A DNA stretch of 29,396 nt from an uncultured Propionibacteriaceae bacterium (GCA_937988865.1 CALKHV010000180.1:1-29396); one strand, 5' to 3'. Shown: positions 7,322 through 14,812, counted from the first letter of the stretch. Notes: generated by a model from the sequence alone, not told the origin. Program-made: numbers and translations.

Positions 7322-8182
7322 GTGAACGAACGCCCCCTGCTGAAGATCGCCGTGCCCAACAAGGGCTCACTGTCGGACGGCGCGACGCAGATGCTGCGCG
7401 AGGCCGGTTACCGCCAGCGCAATGATCCCAAGGACCTGGTCCTCCTCGACGAGGCGAACGCGGTCGAGTTCTACTACCTGCGTCCGCGTGACATTGCGGT
7501 CTACGTGGGGGAGGGGACGCTCGACCTCGGCGTCACCGGACGCGACATGCTGCTCGACTCCGGCGCCCAGGCCGATGAGGTCATGCAACTCGGATTCGGT
7601 GCGTCCCGATTCCGGTTCGCGGCGCCCGGGGGAAGCTCGATGACGCTGAAGGACCTGGACGGCGTGCGGGTCGCCACGTCGTACCCCGGTCTCCTGGGCA
7701 CCTATCTGCAATCGCACGGCGTGAGCGCCCGGTTGATCAAGCTGGACGGCGCAGTCGAGTCATCCATCCGGCTCGGCGTGGCAGATGCCATCGCAGACGT
7801 GGTCGAGACCGGGACGACGCTGAAGAAGGCCGGGCTGGAACTCTTCGGTGACCCGATCTGCCTGTCAGAGGCGATCCTGATCCAGCGGCGTGGCACAGAC
7901 GCGCCGGTGGGCGTCGATCAATTGCTCCGACGCCTGTCCGGCGTCCTCGTGGCCCGCAACTACGTCATGCTCGATTACGACGTGGCGGCAGCGAACCTCG
8001 AGACGACCTGTGCCATCGCACCGGGACTCGAAGGGCCGACCGTCTCGTCCCTCGCCAAGCAGGGATGGCACGCAGTGCGTGCAATGGTGCCTCGAAAGGA
8101 CGCCCAGACCCTCATGGACGCGCTGTGGGACGCCGGTGCCCGAGCGATCCTCGTGACCGACATCTCTGCCTGCCGGTTGTAG
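7322..8182 (+). CDS. hisG: ATP phosphoribosyltransferase HisG (long form)
   Basis: A 286-residue enzyme that joins ATP and PRPP in the first, feedback-controlled step of histidine synthesis. The catalytic part opens with LLKIAVPNKGSLSDGATQML. It includes the PRPP-binding segment DAIADVVETGTTLKKAGL near residues 155-172. The last 75 or so residues (PGLEGPTVSSLAKQGWHAV...) are the ACT-like regulatory domain, so this is the hexameric long form that needs no HisZ. The start is GTG with AAGGA about 6 nt upstream. It pairs with hisE in an operon-like arrangement usual for Actinobacteria. Confidence 0.96.
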   Translation: MNERPLLKIAVPNKGSLSDGATQMLREAGYRQRNDPKDLVLLDEANAVEFYYLRPRDIAVYVGEGTLDLGVTGRDMLLDSGAQADEVMQLGFGASRFRFAAPGGSSMTLKDLDGVRVATSYPGLLGTYLQSHGVSARLIKLDGAVESSIRLGVADAIADVVETGTTLKKAGLELFGDPICLSEAILIQRRGTDAPVGVDQLLRRLSGVLVARNYVMLDYDVAAANLETTCAIAPGLEGPTVSSLAKQGWHAVRAMVPRKDAQTLMDALWDAGARAILVTDISACRL

Positions 8183-8191
8183 GGGGATACC

Positions 8192-8671
8192 GTGGTCGAC
8201 GTGACATCTGCCGATACCCCCGCCACCGGTCAGACGGTTGTCTTCCGCTCGCGTCCGGCCTTGTGGACGGCCATCATCCTGTCAACCGTGCTCGTCGTCG
8301 GTTCCCTGATGTTGTGGAACTCCATGGGTGCGTTGCAGGACAAGTTCACGGCACCCCAGATCGGGACGCTCATCTTCTTCCTGTTGTTCATCGTCGGGCT
8401 CATGCTGGCCATCGGCTTGAGCAAGCTGGTGGCATCTCCGGATGGCGTGACGGTGCGCAACGTGGTCTCGACCAAGCATTTCGCGTGGGCCGAGGTCGCC
8501 GGCGTGAGCTTCAACTCCGGAGATCCGTGGGCGTACCTGAACCTCCGTAGTGATCACGAGATCGAGGACGGCGAAACCCACATGATCCTCGCCATGCAGC
8601 GCGCAGAAGGCGAATCGGTGACGGAGAAGGTTCGTCAGTTCCGCGGGCTCATCGCGGCACACCAAGCCTGA
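8192..8671 (+). CDS. PH-domain-containing membrane protein
   Basis: A 159-residue protein with two membrane segments near residues 25-45 and 57-78 (IIFFLLFIVGLMLAI type). A small beta-rich domain follows, with SPDGVTVRNVV..TKHFAWAEVAGVSF, the pattern of bacterial PH domains (bPH). The exact role is unknown. It starts at a GTG 9 nt after the hisG stop, and PH-domain genes next to hisG recur in Actinobacteria. Whether it has anything to do with histidine metabolism is not shown. Confidence 0.8.
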   Translation: MVDVTSADTPATGQTVVFRSRPALWTAIILSTVLVVGSLMLWNSMGALQDKFTAPQIGTLIFFLLFIVGLMLAIGLSKLVASPDGVTVRNVVSTKHFAWAEVAGVSFNSGDPWAYLNLRSDHEIEDGETHMILAMQRAEGESVTEKVRQFRGLIAAHQA

Positions 8672-8716
8672 GGTGGGCCCGCCGCGGATTCAGGACCGCG
8701 TCAGATTCAGGCGGTC

Positions 8717-9220
8717 TCACTCGATCCCCCGCGACTTCAGCAGGGCCTCGATCTCGGCGTCCTCCGGATCGACCGGCGCCTTTCCCGAGGCTTTGACCGG
8801 CGCCTTGGCGGGTGTTGCCACCGCCGGGACGGCCCCGCGTCCGGGGCTGACCGCCGGCGCCGGATTCGCGGCTCGTGCCGCTCGCCGCTCCTTGGCCATG
8901 GCGCGGGTGACCGGCTTGACGAAGTTGGCGATCACCCACAGCAGGACGCCGGTCCCGGCGATCCCCAGGCCGACCATCATCCGGCGATCGAGCACCTGAC
9001 GGTTGGCCCAGTCGATCAGGCTCTCCACGCCGTTGCCACCCATGTCGAGGACACCGGTCAACCACGCGCCAGCAGCAAGCACCGCGAGGCCCAGTCCGCG
9101 GAGCAGTGAGCGGACAGACTGTCGCGTCGACCACCTCACCGCCGTCCAGACGAGGGTGAGCACGATGAAGGCAGCGGTGCAGATCAGCACGATGGTCTGG
9201 GTGTCCAGGGTTCCGTCCAT
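8717..9220 (-). CDS. Hypothetical membrane protein with A/P/K-rich tail
   Basis: A 167-residue protein not assigned to a family. From the ATG at 9220 there are three hydrophobic segments: TIVLICTAAFIVLTLVWTAV (about 8-27), LLRGLGLAVLAAGAWLTGVL (about 38-57) and MVGLGIAGTGVLLWVIANFV (about 81-100). A basic helix (KERRAARAANP) and an Ala/Pro/Lys-rich linker (about 115-150) follow. The end is acidic, DPEDAEIEALLKSRGIE, and looks like a short conserved helix. The longer frame to 9355 has unconserved Arg/Ser-rich sequence, so I use the internal start. It is leftward, downstream of the fusion enzyme, with a 70-bp gap. Confidence 0.6.
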   Translation of the reverse strand: MDGTLDTQTIVLICTAAFIVLTLVWTAVRWSTRQSVRSLLRGLGLAVLAAGAWLTGVLDMGGNGVESLIDWANRQVLDRRMMVGLGIAGTGVLLWVIANFVKPVTRAMAKERRAARAANPAPAVSPGRGAVPAVATPAKAPVKASGKAPVDPEDAEIEALLKSRGIE

Positions 9221-9290
9221 GGATCCAGCGTTGCACAACCGTCCGTGGAACCGAAGCGCCGCATCCCGGAGTCGCCCCCGTCCTTCCCGT

Positions 9291-11897
9291 TCACTGGGTG
9301 AACGAGAAGGTTTCCGTCCCCGAACTGTCCGTGGCCCGGACGCTGAATGCGCCACTGCGCAGGTCGGCGTCCAGCGTGGCGCTGTGGCCGTCCCTCGTCC
9401 ACGTCAGCCCGATGCGGTCTGGCGGAGTGTCGGCGACCTCGAGTTGGGCGTCAAAGCCGAAGGCGGGGCACTCCTGTCGGAACCGCAGCAGCTCCAGCTG
9501 CCGCTGGACGACCGGCTGGGCAAGCCCCTGGACGACTTCGGTGGAGGTCAGGTTGGTGCGGTTGATCTCCTTGTGTCCACCTTCTCCGGCCCGCGCGACA
9601 GCGTCATGGTCGTTCCTGCCCGCGAACAGGTCCAGGTACCAGACCTGTGGTTTGCCCGGCGTGAACAGCTGGATGGCTCGGGCGAGAAGCAGCTTCGTCT
9701 CGTCCTCCCCCAGAGCGCTGAAGTAGGTCGCGTTCACCTGGTAGTAGAGCTGCTTCTGGCCGTGCAGGTCCTTCACGTAGCCGCCACGGCCCTTGACCAC
9801 CTGAATCAGGTGGTCGATCTGTTCATCACTGAGCAGTCCCTTGAGGTCGAGCAAGGGGATGCCGTCGTGGCAGCCGAGCATGTTGACGGTGTTGATGCCC
9901 TTGGCGCGCATCTCGCGGAACCAACCCAGGAGGATCGACGCGTCGCCGGTCTCCAGAGCATGGATGAGCAGCCCCGGAAGGAAGAAGTCGTAGGTGAGGA
10001 ATCCCTTGTCAGCGAGGGTCTGGTGGATTCCCTCCTCGTACTTCGAATGAATCTCGGGCAGCAGCGTCAAGCCTCGGCGGTCGGCCAGGCCCTTCACGCG
10101 GTCGAGGAGTTCCCAGGTGCCCGGGTCGTTGAGGAAGTTCTTCTCGCCCGGGGATTTCGGTGCGTAGGCGAAGGCGTCCAGTCGGACCACCTGAGCGCCA
10201 TACCCGGCGAGTTTGTCGAGGGTGTCGGCGTAGAAGTCCCACACCAGGGGGGAGGCGATGTTGAGGTCCATCTGGCCGAGGTAGCGGCGCTTCGACTCCA
10301 ACAGGTCCACGACAGGCGTCCGGTGTTGCTCGAACCCGGTGAAGTCCACTGTCGAAGGCTTCTGGCCGGCGTCCAGCGCGGTGTTGACGCGTTGGGCCAA
10401 CACCTGAGCACTCGCGTACTGCAGGCCCGCGACCTCCATCAGGTCCTGCGGGTCGAGGCGCGGGTAGCGCACCTCCTGGTAGAACGTGTTCCAGTAGGGC
10501 TTCTCGGAACCGTCCGGCATCCTCACGTTGAGGATGGGCAGCCCCGGCTTGCGGAAGAACATGTCCTGGATCAGGTCGGGACGCGGCTGGATGTAGCCAT
10601 CGTCGGTCATGTCGCCGCAGCCGTCCCAGAACCGGTTCCAGTCGATGAAGAAGTCCTTGTAGATCGATCGATCGCCATGGCGGAGGATGTCCTGGAACTG
10701 ACTGGAGAGCACGGACGCATGGTTGAGGATGAAGTCGAACTTGAAATCGAGCCCGAGGTCGCGCAGGGCTTCCAGATCGTCCGACGTCGCATACAACTCG
10801 TTGAGCCCGTAGTCGATCACCGAAAAGCCGCGATCGAGGTCGGTGTTGAAGATGCTGGGGAGCAGGTACACCGAGCCGAAGGCGCCCTGCACCGCCGGGT
10901 GTGAGAAGAAGTGGACCAGGTCGTCGATCGTGCCGCCCAGGCTGTCGGGGTAGACGTTGAGCATCGGCCCCGGTTGTGGCAGGTCGGCTCCCATGGCGCG
11001 CAGGTAGGCCGGGAAGTCGAGCAACTCACCGGACTTCGAGACGATGATCTTCGCCTTCGGCGCCTGGGAGTGGAGCAGCCCCTGTTCGAGCTTGAGGACC
11101 ATCGTGGTGAAGGGACTGTCAATCGCCCCGTCGCGATTGCGCGAACGCCGATGCGCCAGCGTCTCCTCGGGGGTGCTGTTCAGCAGGATGGGGACGTCGA
11201 CGCCCGTGAGGAGGTCATTGTTGCCGTGCGTCCACTCCAGAATGATCACCTTGAGGCCCGAGACGTCGACCTGGTCGTACCAGCGGTCGTTCGCGGTGCG
11301 TCCCATGCGCTTGAGTGTGAGTTCGCCGGCGCCCGCCTTGAAGCTCGCCAGGATGGCGTTCACCTCGTCGAAGTCGATCTCGTTCGCCGTGCCTAGGTAT
11401 CCCTGCAGGGCCTTCCGACCTGCCCGCTGGTAGCCGGTGAGCCACGGATGCTGCACCGTCTGGGCCGGGTCTGCGTCCAGATCGCGTTCGATGAGATCGG
11501 CCAGAGTCGATCTCTCGGCAGCGTGATAGGCGGACGCCGCCACCAGGGCCTGGAGTCCTCCGACCCGGAAGATGCGCGTCCGCTCGGCGTCGTTGGCTGA
11601 GGGGACGCGGCGAGGGTAGTTGTCGCCCGACATGACGTAGGCGCCGATCCCCGCCGCATTCAGGTAGTAGGCGAGCAGCGATCCGATCTCGGACTTGCCC
11701 ACGCCTGACCCCCCGTGCACGGAGACGACTGCGCGTCCGGGAGGGGTCGAGAGCAGCGGCTGCAGCAGTTCCACGAGCCGCGGGTAGATCGTCTGGGCCT
11801 TCGCCACGTGTTGGTCGGTGATCTGCACCTTGTCGCCGGGCATGTCACCGGACGGGATGGCATCGAGATCAGGGATGGGGGGAATGATCGTGCTCAT
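9291..11897 (-). CDS. Fusion of P-loop kinase-like domain and GH13_18 (sucrose phosphorylase-like) domain
   Basis: An 868-residue two-domain protein. Residues about 30-300 form a P-loop NTPase of uridine kinase/adenylylsulfate kinase type, with Walker A GGSGVGKS at 62-69 and VIILEWTHGNND near 217-228. Residues about 310-868 are a GH13 subfamily 18 barrel: FDFILNHAS (387-395), nucleophile D574 in VVRLDAFAY, acid/base E615 in LLPEIHSKY, and H677-D678 in GCHDGI. These match sucrose phosphorylase (RLDA, EVHS, THDG). Subfamily 18 enzymes phosphorolyse sucrose, sucrose 6'-phosphate, glucosylglycerate or glucosylglycerol. The kinase partner may act on a product or acceptor; that is inference. GGAG precedes the ATG at 11897. 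No transporter adjoins it. Confidence 0.85.
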   Translation of the reverse strand: MSTIIPPIPDLDAIPSGDMPGDKVQITDQHVAKAQTIYPRLVELLQPLLSTPPGRAVVSVHGGSGVGKSEIGSLLAYYLNAAGIGAYVMSGDNYPRRVPSANDAERTRIFRVGGLQALVAASAYHAAERSTLADLIERDLDADPAQTVQHPWLTGYQRAGRKALQGYLGTANEIDFDEVNAILASFKAGAGELTLKRMGRTANDRWYDQVDVSGLKVIILEWTHGNNDLLTGVDVPILLNSTPEETLAHRRSRNRDGAIDSPFTTMVLKLEQGLLHSQAPKAKIIVSKSGELLDFPAYLRAMGADLPQPGPMLNVYPDSLGGTIDDLVHFFSHPAVQGAFGSVYLLPSIFNTDLDRGFSVIDYGLNELYATSDDLEALRDLGLDFKFDFILNHASVLSSQFQDILRHGDRSIYKDFFIDWNRFWDGCGDMTDDGYIQPRPDLIQDMFFRKPGLPILNVRMPDGSEKPYWNTFYQEVRYPRLDPQDLMEVAGLQYASAQVLAQRVNTALDAGQKPSTVDFTGFEQHRTPVVDLLESKRRYLGQMDLNIASPLVWDFYADTLDKLAGYGAQVVRLDAFAYAPKSPGEKNFLNDPGTWELLDRVKGLADRRGLTLLPEIHSKYEEGIHQTLADKGFLTYDFFLPGLLIHALETGDASILLGWFREMRAKGINTVNMLGCHDGIPLLDLKGLLSDEQIDHLIQVVKGRGGYVKDLHGQKQLYYQVNATYFSALGEDETKLLLARAIQLFTPGKPQVWYLDLFAGRNDHDAVARAGEGGHKEINRTNLTSTEVVQGLAQPVVQRQLELLRFRQECPAFGFDAQLEVADTPPDRIGLTWTRDGHSATLDADLRSGAFSVRATDSSGTETFSFTQ

Positions 11898-12025
11898 GAG
11901 TGCTCCACGTGTCCGAAGGTCGAAATGCCGACAGGGATCGGACGCACACGTCACCATGTGGCCGACCAGATCTCAGGTTACGGGCGGGGTCGGCTGCCCA
12001 GCGGGGTTTACGGCGATCTGCTGGA

Positions 12026-12031
12026 TAGGGT
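12026..12031 (+). promoter_or_regulatory. -10 element of leaderless SseB-family promoter
   Basis: TAGGGT, then TGGCCC, then the ATG at 12038. No Shine-Dalgarno lies in between. Confidence 0.55.
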
Positions 12032-12037
12032 TGGCCC

Positions 12038-12577
12038 ATGCGCAATCTGGCCCCACCGAACCCCGCGTTCGAGGGCGACCTTGGAGACGCCGACCCCGGC
12101 GTCCGGCAGGCGGTGGCGTCGGCGGACGACCAGGAAGGCTATCTGCGGGCGATCGCGGCCCTCTGCACAACTCGGCTCCTGATGCCCATCGTCGCGAGCG
12201 GTGACGAGTCGATGGACGGACCTGATCCCACACGTCACGCCGAGATGGCTGCAGTCAGCATCCGGAACGATGCAGGGGAGGGCGCCCTTCTCGCGTTCAC
12301 CGGTCTGGATGCGCTCCAGGCCTGGCAATCGGACGCTCGGCCTGTTCCGTGCCTGCTCGACGACCTGGCAGCCACGGTGGTCGAGACGGGTGACGACGTC
12401 CTGCTTCTCGACGTCGCAGGGCCGACCCCGTTCGTGGTCGGTCATGATCTCATTGTCGAGTTGGCCCGCGGACGCCGGCTCGTCCACCTGCCAGATGGTG
12501 GATTCGGGTGGATGTTCCGCGACACCGGCCCGGAGACGCCGAGGCGTCAGATCGGCGGCAGTAGGGTCGCGCCATGA
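12038..12577 (+). CDS. SseB family protein
   Basis: A 179-residue protein with the SseB N-terminal domain fold, common upstream of infC in Actinobacteria. Supporting segments are NPAFEGDLGDADPGVRQAVASA at the start (split here by a predicted helix), LLMPIVA, EMAAVSIRNDAGEGALLAFTGLDALQAW and a C-terminal VVGHDLIVELARGRRLVHLPD. The role in these bacteria is unknown; the name comes from an enterobacterial serine-sensitivity protein. Its last 4 bases overlap the VOC gene as ATGA. Confidence 0.82.
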   Translation: MRNLAPPNPAFEGDLGDADPGVRQAVASADDQEGYLRAIAALCTTRLLMPIVASGDESMDGPDPTRHAEMAAVSIRNDAGEGALLAFTGLDALQAWQSDARPVPCLLDDLAATVVETGDDVLLLDVAGPTPFVVGHDLIVELARGRRLVHLPDGGFGWMFRDTGPETPRRQIGGSRVAP

Positions 12578-12945
12578 GGTTCGACAACGTTCGCCTGCTC
12601 TGTGACCACTACCGCGACACCTTCCTCTTCTACCGCGACGTGATCGGTCTGACGTGCACGTACGGTGACGAGGGTTCGTCCTACGCGGCCTTCTCCGAAG
12701 GCCCGCACCTGTTCGACCGCGCCGAGATGATGGCGTCCCTCGACCTGGATGCGCTGCCGCGCGGCGCTACGACGAACGTTCTTGTCTTCGAGGTGCCCAA
12801 CCTCTACGCCGAGACGGCCGCGATGGTGGCGCGTGGGGCGATGCCGATCGCCCCGATCACCAAGCGTGCGAGCTGGGGCGTCGCCACAGTGCACCTGCTC
12901 GATCCGGAGGGCAACCTCGTCGAACTCATGACGCCGCTGGACTGA
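12574..12945 (+). CDS. VOC family protein (glyoxalase/dioxygenase-like)
   Basis: A 123-residue single-unit vicinal oxygen chelate protein: two beta-alpha-beta3 modules, the first at residues 1-45 (RDTFLFYRDVIGLTCTYGDEG) and the second from about 65 (VLVFEVPNLYAETAAMVARG). The second ends in VHLLDPEGNLVELM, which supplies a typical metal-ligand glutamate. The family includes glyoxalase I, extradiol dioxygenases and antibiotic-binding proteins; the substrate here cannot be told. Translationally coupled to the SseB gene by an ATGA overlap. A perfect hairpin follows 55 nt after the stop. Confidence 0.85.
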   Translation: MRFDNVRLLCDHYRDTFLFYRDVIGLTCTYGDEGSSYAAFSEGPHLFDRAEMMASLDLDALPRGATTNVLVFEVPNLYAETAAMVARGAMPIAPITKRASWGVATVHLLDPEGNLVELMTPLD

Positions 12946-13000
12946 ATCCGTCCTGGCTTCGTCGGTTGCGCGCTGTGGCGCACAGACGGGCCATGTCAAA

Positions 13001-13033
13001 TTCGGCGGTGACCCGCATTGGGTCACCGCCGAA
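13001..13033. terminator. Bidirectional terminator-like hairpin
   Basis: TTCGGCGGTGACCC (13001-13014), loop GCATT, then the perfect complement (13020-13033): a 14-bp stem. It is followed on the plus strand by TCGTCAAAATT and on the minus strand by TTTGACAT. It separates the rightward VOC gene from the leftward peptide gene, so it probably ends both transcripts. Confidence 0.75.
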
Positions 13034-13090
13034 TCGTCAAAATTGGGGGAGTCAGGGCCCGCTCGTCGCGGTCAAGCTGGTCCGACAGGG

Positions 13091-13249
13091 TCAGCGCGCC
13101 AAGGGCCAATCGCCCTGTCCGCCGTTGGCGACCACCTGGACGCTCTTGACGAACGGAGTTGCCTGCTCGGCCGACACGGCGCTCAGGGGGATGGCAGCCA
13201 AGGCCCCCGCAAGGGCTAATGCTGCGACAACTTTGCGTACGGTCCCCAT
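13091..13249 (-). CDS. Small secreted peptide precursor (52 aa), candidate signalling peptide
   Basis: A 52-codon gene not matching any family I know. Residues 1-27 are a textbook Sec signal peptide: MGTVRK, then the hydrophobic core VVAALALAGALAAIPL, then SAVSA, a good AXA cleavage site before EQ. The predicted mature part is 25 residues, EQATPFVKSV followed by QVVANGGQGDWPLAR, without cysteine. GGGAGGGGAG lies 6 nt before the ATG, a very strong Shine-Dalgarno, and a good promoter with TTGACA and TAGGTT precedes it. It is divergent from an HTH-TPR regulator. By analogy to RRNPP systems it may be a pro-peptide signal; a small secreted effector is the alternative. Expression is well supported; the role is inferred. 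Confidence 0.75.
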   Translation of the reverse strand: MGTVRKVVAALALAGALAAIPLSAVSAEQATPFVKSVQVVANGGQGDWPLAR

Positions 13250-13290
13250 GGTGTACTCCCCTCCCGGGATTGCTGGCTCAAGTGACTCAA

Positions 13291-13319
13291 AACCTACGGG
13301 AGCTTGACTAGCTTGTCAA
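13291..13319 (-). promoter_or_regulatory. Promoter of the secreted-peptide gene
   Basis: On the minus strand the -35 is TTGACA (13319-13314), the spacer is exactly 17 bp and the -10 is TAGGTT (13296-13291). Transcription should start near 13284, giving a 5' UTR of about 35 nt with the Shine-Dalgarno. The -35 is embedded in the operator, so the bound regulator would either block or position RNA polymerase. Confidence 0.75.
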
Positions 13320-13330
13320 GATTTGACAAG
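13303..13330 (-). promoter_or_regulatory. Three-half-site operator, copy 1 (between peptide and regulator genes)
   Basis: Read on the minus strand: CTTGTCAA, CTTGACAA starting 10 bp later, and an inverted GTCAAG. On the plus strand 13312-13330 is the perfect 8-3-8 palindrome CTTGTCAAGATTTGACAAG. It lies between the divergent peptide and regulator genes and contains the peptide -35. The most likely ligand is the adjacent HTH-TPR protein, but this is inferred from position. Confidence 0.7.
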
Positions 13331-13365
13331 GTGCAGGTTAGGAGAACTTTTGACGGGAGGACGCC

Positions 13366-14673
13366 GTGGCACCAGCTCGCCTGCCCGTGTCCGTGTCGAT
13401 CGAACCGCCCCGCGCGCCACATGGGGCCGAGTTCGGTCATCTGCTGCGAGAAAGCCGCCGTCATCGGGGTATGTCGCAAGAGGCGCTCGGAGGCGACAGG
13501 TACTCCGGAAGCTACATTTCCCACCTCGAGAGTGGCCGGCGCGCACCGACGGTCGAGGTCGTCGACTTCCTTGCGCGACGCCTGGGTGTGTCACCGCTCG
13601 AGTGGGGGATCAACGGGCCGTCGAACGCGGTGCCGCTCGGCGTCGTTCGCCCGGGGCCAGACCTCGTCGAGAATCTTCTTGTAGCCCAGCGTGCACGGTC
13701 AGATCGCGATTGGGTGTCGGCAGAGGCTCACGCCGTCAAGGCTGCGGAGAGCGCAACTTTGGCCGGTGACTCGATCCGGCACTGGGAGGCCACGTATGTC
13801 ATCGCCCAGGCGAGGTTCGCCGGGGCCCAGTTCGGCGACGCGGCAGAGATCGCGTCCCAACTGGCCGAACATGAGGCGGCCAGGGACCTTCCGGTCGCCA
13901 GGGCGCAGGCCCTCAGCCTCGCATCCAGCGCCTACCGGTCCAGCGACAAACTCGGGTGGGCCGTGGCCTGTGCGGCTCGAGCCGTCGAGGCGGCGTCCAC
14001 CACACCGCCCATCATCAGGGCTGAGGCGCTGATGGCGCTTGTCAGCGCACTGTCCGAGGCCGGCCATTCCTCCGAGGAAGTCGCCGCCTACCTCGTTCCA
14101 CTCGAGGCGATCATGCCCCAGTTGGCGTCGGACCATTCCCGGGGCATGGTGGCATGGACGCTGGGGACCGCGGCGTTCAAGTGCGGTGACGTGCTGAAGG
14201 GGGTCGCCTGGCATCGGCAGGCCCAGACTCTGCTCGATCCGCAGCGCGACCTGAGACTGTGGCTGCGCTTCCATCGGGCAGCCGCCAATTGCCGTCTGGA
14301 CGCGGGCATGACTGACGGTGTCGCGGAGTTGCTGCGTGTCAGCGCCACGGCTCTCGAAATCGTGGGAAACCCACTGGACGTTGTGGAGCTCCGGCAGGCA
14401 CAAGCCAGGCTTGCGCAGCAGGAGGGCGATCCTGCAACCGCGATGGCAGTGATCCGCACCGTCATGGATGATCCCACCTTGAGTGCCACCGAGCACAGCC
14501 GGGCAGCATCCGAAATGATCCTCGCCGACGCCGCTGCGGCGCTCGGCGACTGGAACACAGCGCTCGAGCACTATCGTCTGGCCGCTCGCCAGTTCGAGCA
14601 TGAGGGCCGCCTGCGCCAAGCCCTCGAAGCGTGGCGAACCGCAACCGACGCTTCGACTCTACAAAATTCTTGA
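13366..14673 (+). CDS. HTH (XRE)-TPR transcriptional regulator, RRNPP-like architecture
   Basis: A 435-residue protein. Residues 22-80 are an XRE/Cro-type helix-turn-helix: EFGHLLRESRRHRGMSQEAL, then YSGSYISHLESGRRAPT as recognition helix and wing, then FLARRLGVSPLEW. Residues from about 95 to the end are Ala-rich helical pairs of TPR type, such as AEAHAVKAAESATLAGDS, HWEATYVIAQARFAGAQFGDAAEIA and LGDWNTALEHYRLAARQFEHEG. The layout and length resemble NprR of Bacillus. GTG start with GGGAGG 5 nt upstream. It stands between the SseB/VOC pair and infC, and operators lie at both ends. It may read the divergent peptide. A regulator with a non-peptide ligand is possible. Confidence 0.85.
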   Translation: MAPARLPVSVSIEPPRAPHGAEFGHLLRESRRHRGMSQEALGGDRYSGSYISHLESGRRAPTVEVVDFLARRLGVSPLEWGINGPSNAVPLGVVRPGPDLVENLLVAQRARSDRDWVSAEAHAVKAAESATLAGDSIRHWEATYVIAQARFAGAQFGDAAEIASQLAEHEAARDLPVARAQALSLASSAYRSSDKLGWAVACAARAVEAASTTPPIIRAEALMALVSALSEAGHSSEEVAAYLVPLEAIMPQLASDHSRGMVAWTLGTAAFKCGDVLKGVAWHRQAQTLLDPQRDLRLWLRFHRAAANCRLDAGMTDGVAELLRVSATALEIVGNPLDVVELRQAQARLAQQEGDPATAMAVIRTVMDDPTLSATEHSRAASEMILADAAAALGDWNTALEHYRLAARQFEHEGRLRQALEAWRTATDASTLQNS

Positions 14674-14697
14674 CAAGACTTGACAGCCACTGTCAAG
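14669..14697 (+). promoter_or_regulatory. Three-half-site operator, copy 2 (downstream of regulator gene)
   Basis: CTTGACAA at 14669, CTTGACAG at 14679 (again 10 bp later) and inverted CTGTCAAG at 14690-14697. The last two form a perfect 8-3-8 palindrome, CTTGACAGCCACTGTCAAG. Order and spacing match copy 1 in the orientation of the peptide promoter. The regulator stop TGA overlaps the first half-site. Confidence 0.7.
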
Positions 14698-14708
14698 CGT
14701 GATGGAAT
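14680..14708 (+). promoter_or_regulatory. Possible promoter inside operator copy 2
   Basis: TTGACA (14680-14685), a 17-bp spacer and TGGAAT (14703-14708). The -35 sits in the second half-site exactly as in the peptide promoter. The -10 lacks the usual second-position A, so this may need activation. Transcription would start near 14715. Confidence 0.45.
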
Positions 14709-14714
14709 CTTCTT

Positions 14715-14812
14715 GTCGGCGTTCGCGGAGACGCCGGAGGTGAACAAACCGATTCGATGCCCGTGGCTGACGCCCCAACCCCCCCCTGTCAGCCGCGGGC
14801 ATCGATTCGTTT
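14715..14812 (+). ncRNA. Candidate small RNA with C-rich loop
   Basis: Two hairpins follow the possible promoter. The first is CGGCGT/ACGCCG (14717-14736). After a single-stranded GAGGTGAACAAACC comes a 22-bp stem (14750-14771 with 14788-14809, one T-T mismatch and one G-U) whose 16-nt loop is GCCCCAACCCCCCCCT. It ends in CGTTTGC, so it could also be just the terminator of the regulator gene, though the T-run is short. C-rich loops are common in small RNAs that target Shine-Dalgarno sequences. The actinobacterial 6C RNA also has C-runs, but in two hairpins. No coding frame with a proper start and Shine-Dalgarno is seen here. Confidence 0.45.

Noticed and set aside
9003..10904. 633-codon plus-strand open frame opposite the GH13 fusion gene
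   Set aside because: Shadow of a certain gene with intact catalytic motifs; its product has no recognisable domain.
14715..14812. 6C RNA family assignment for the C-rich hairpin
   Set aside because: That family, as I remember it, has C-runs of six or more in two hairpins; here only one hairpin has such a run. Kept as an unassigned candidate RNA.
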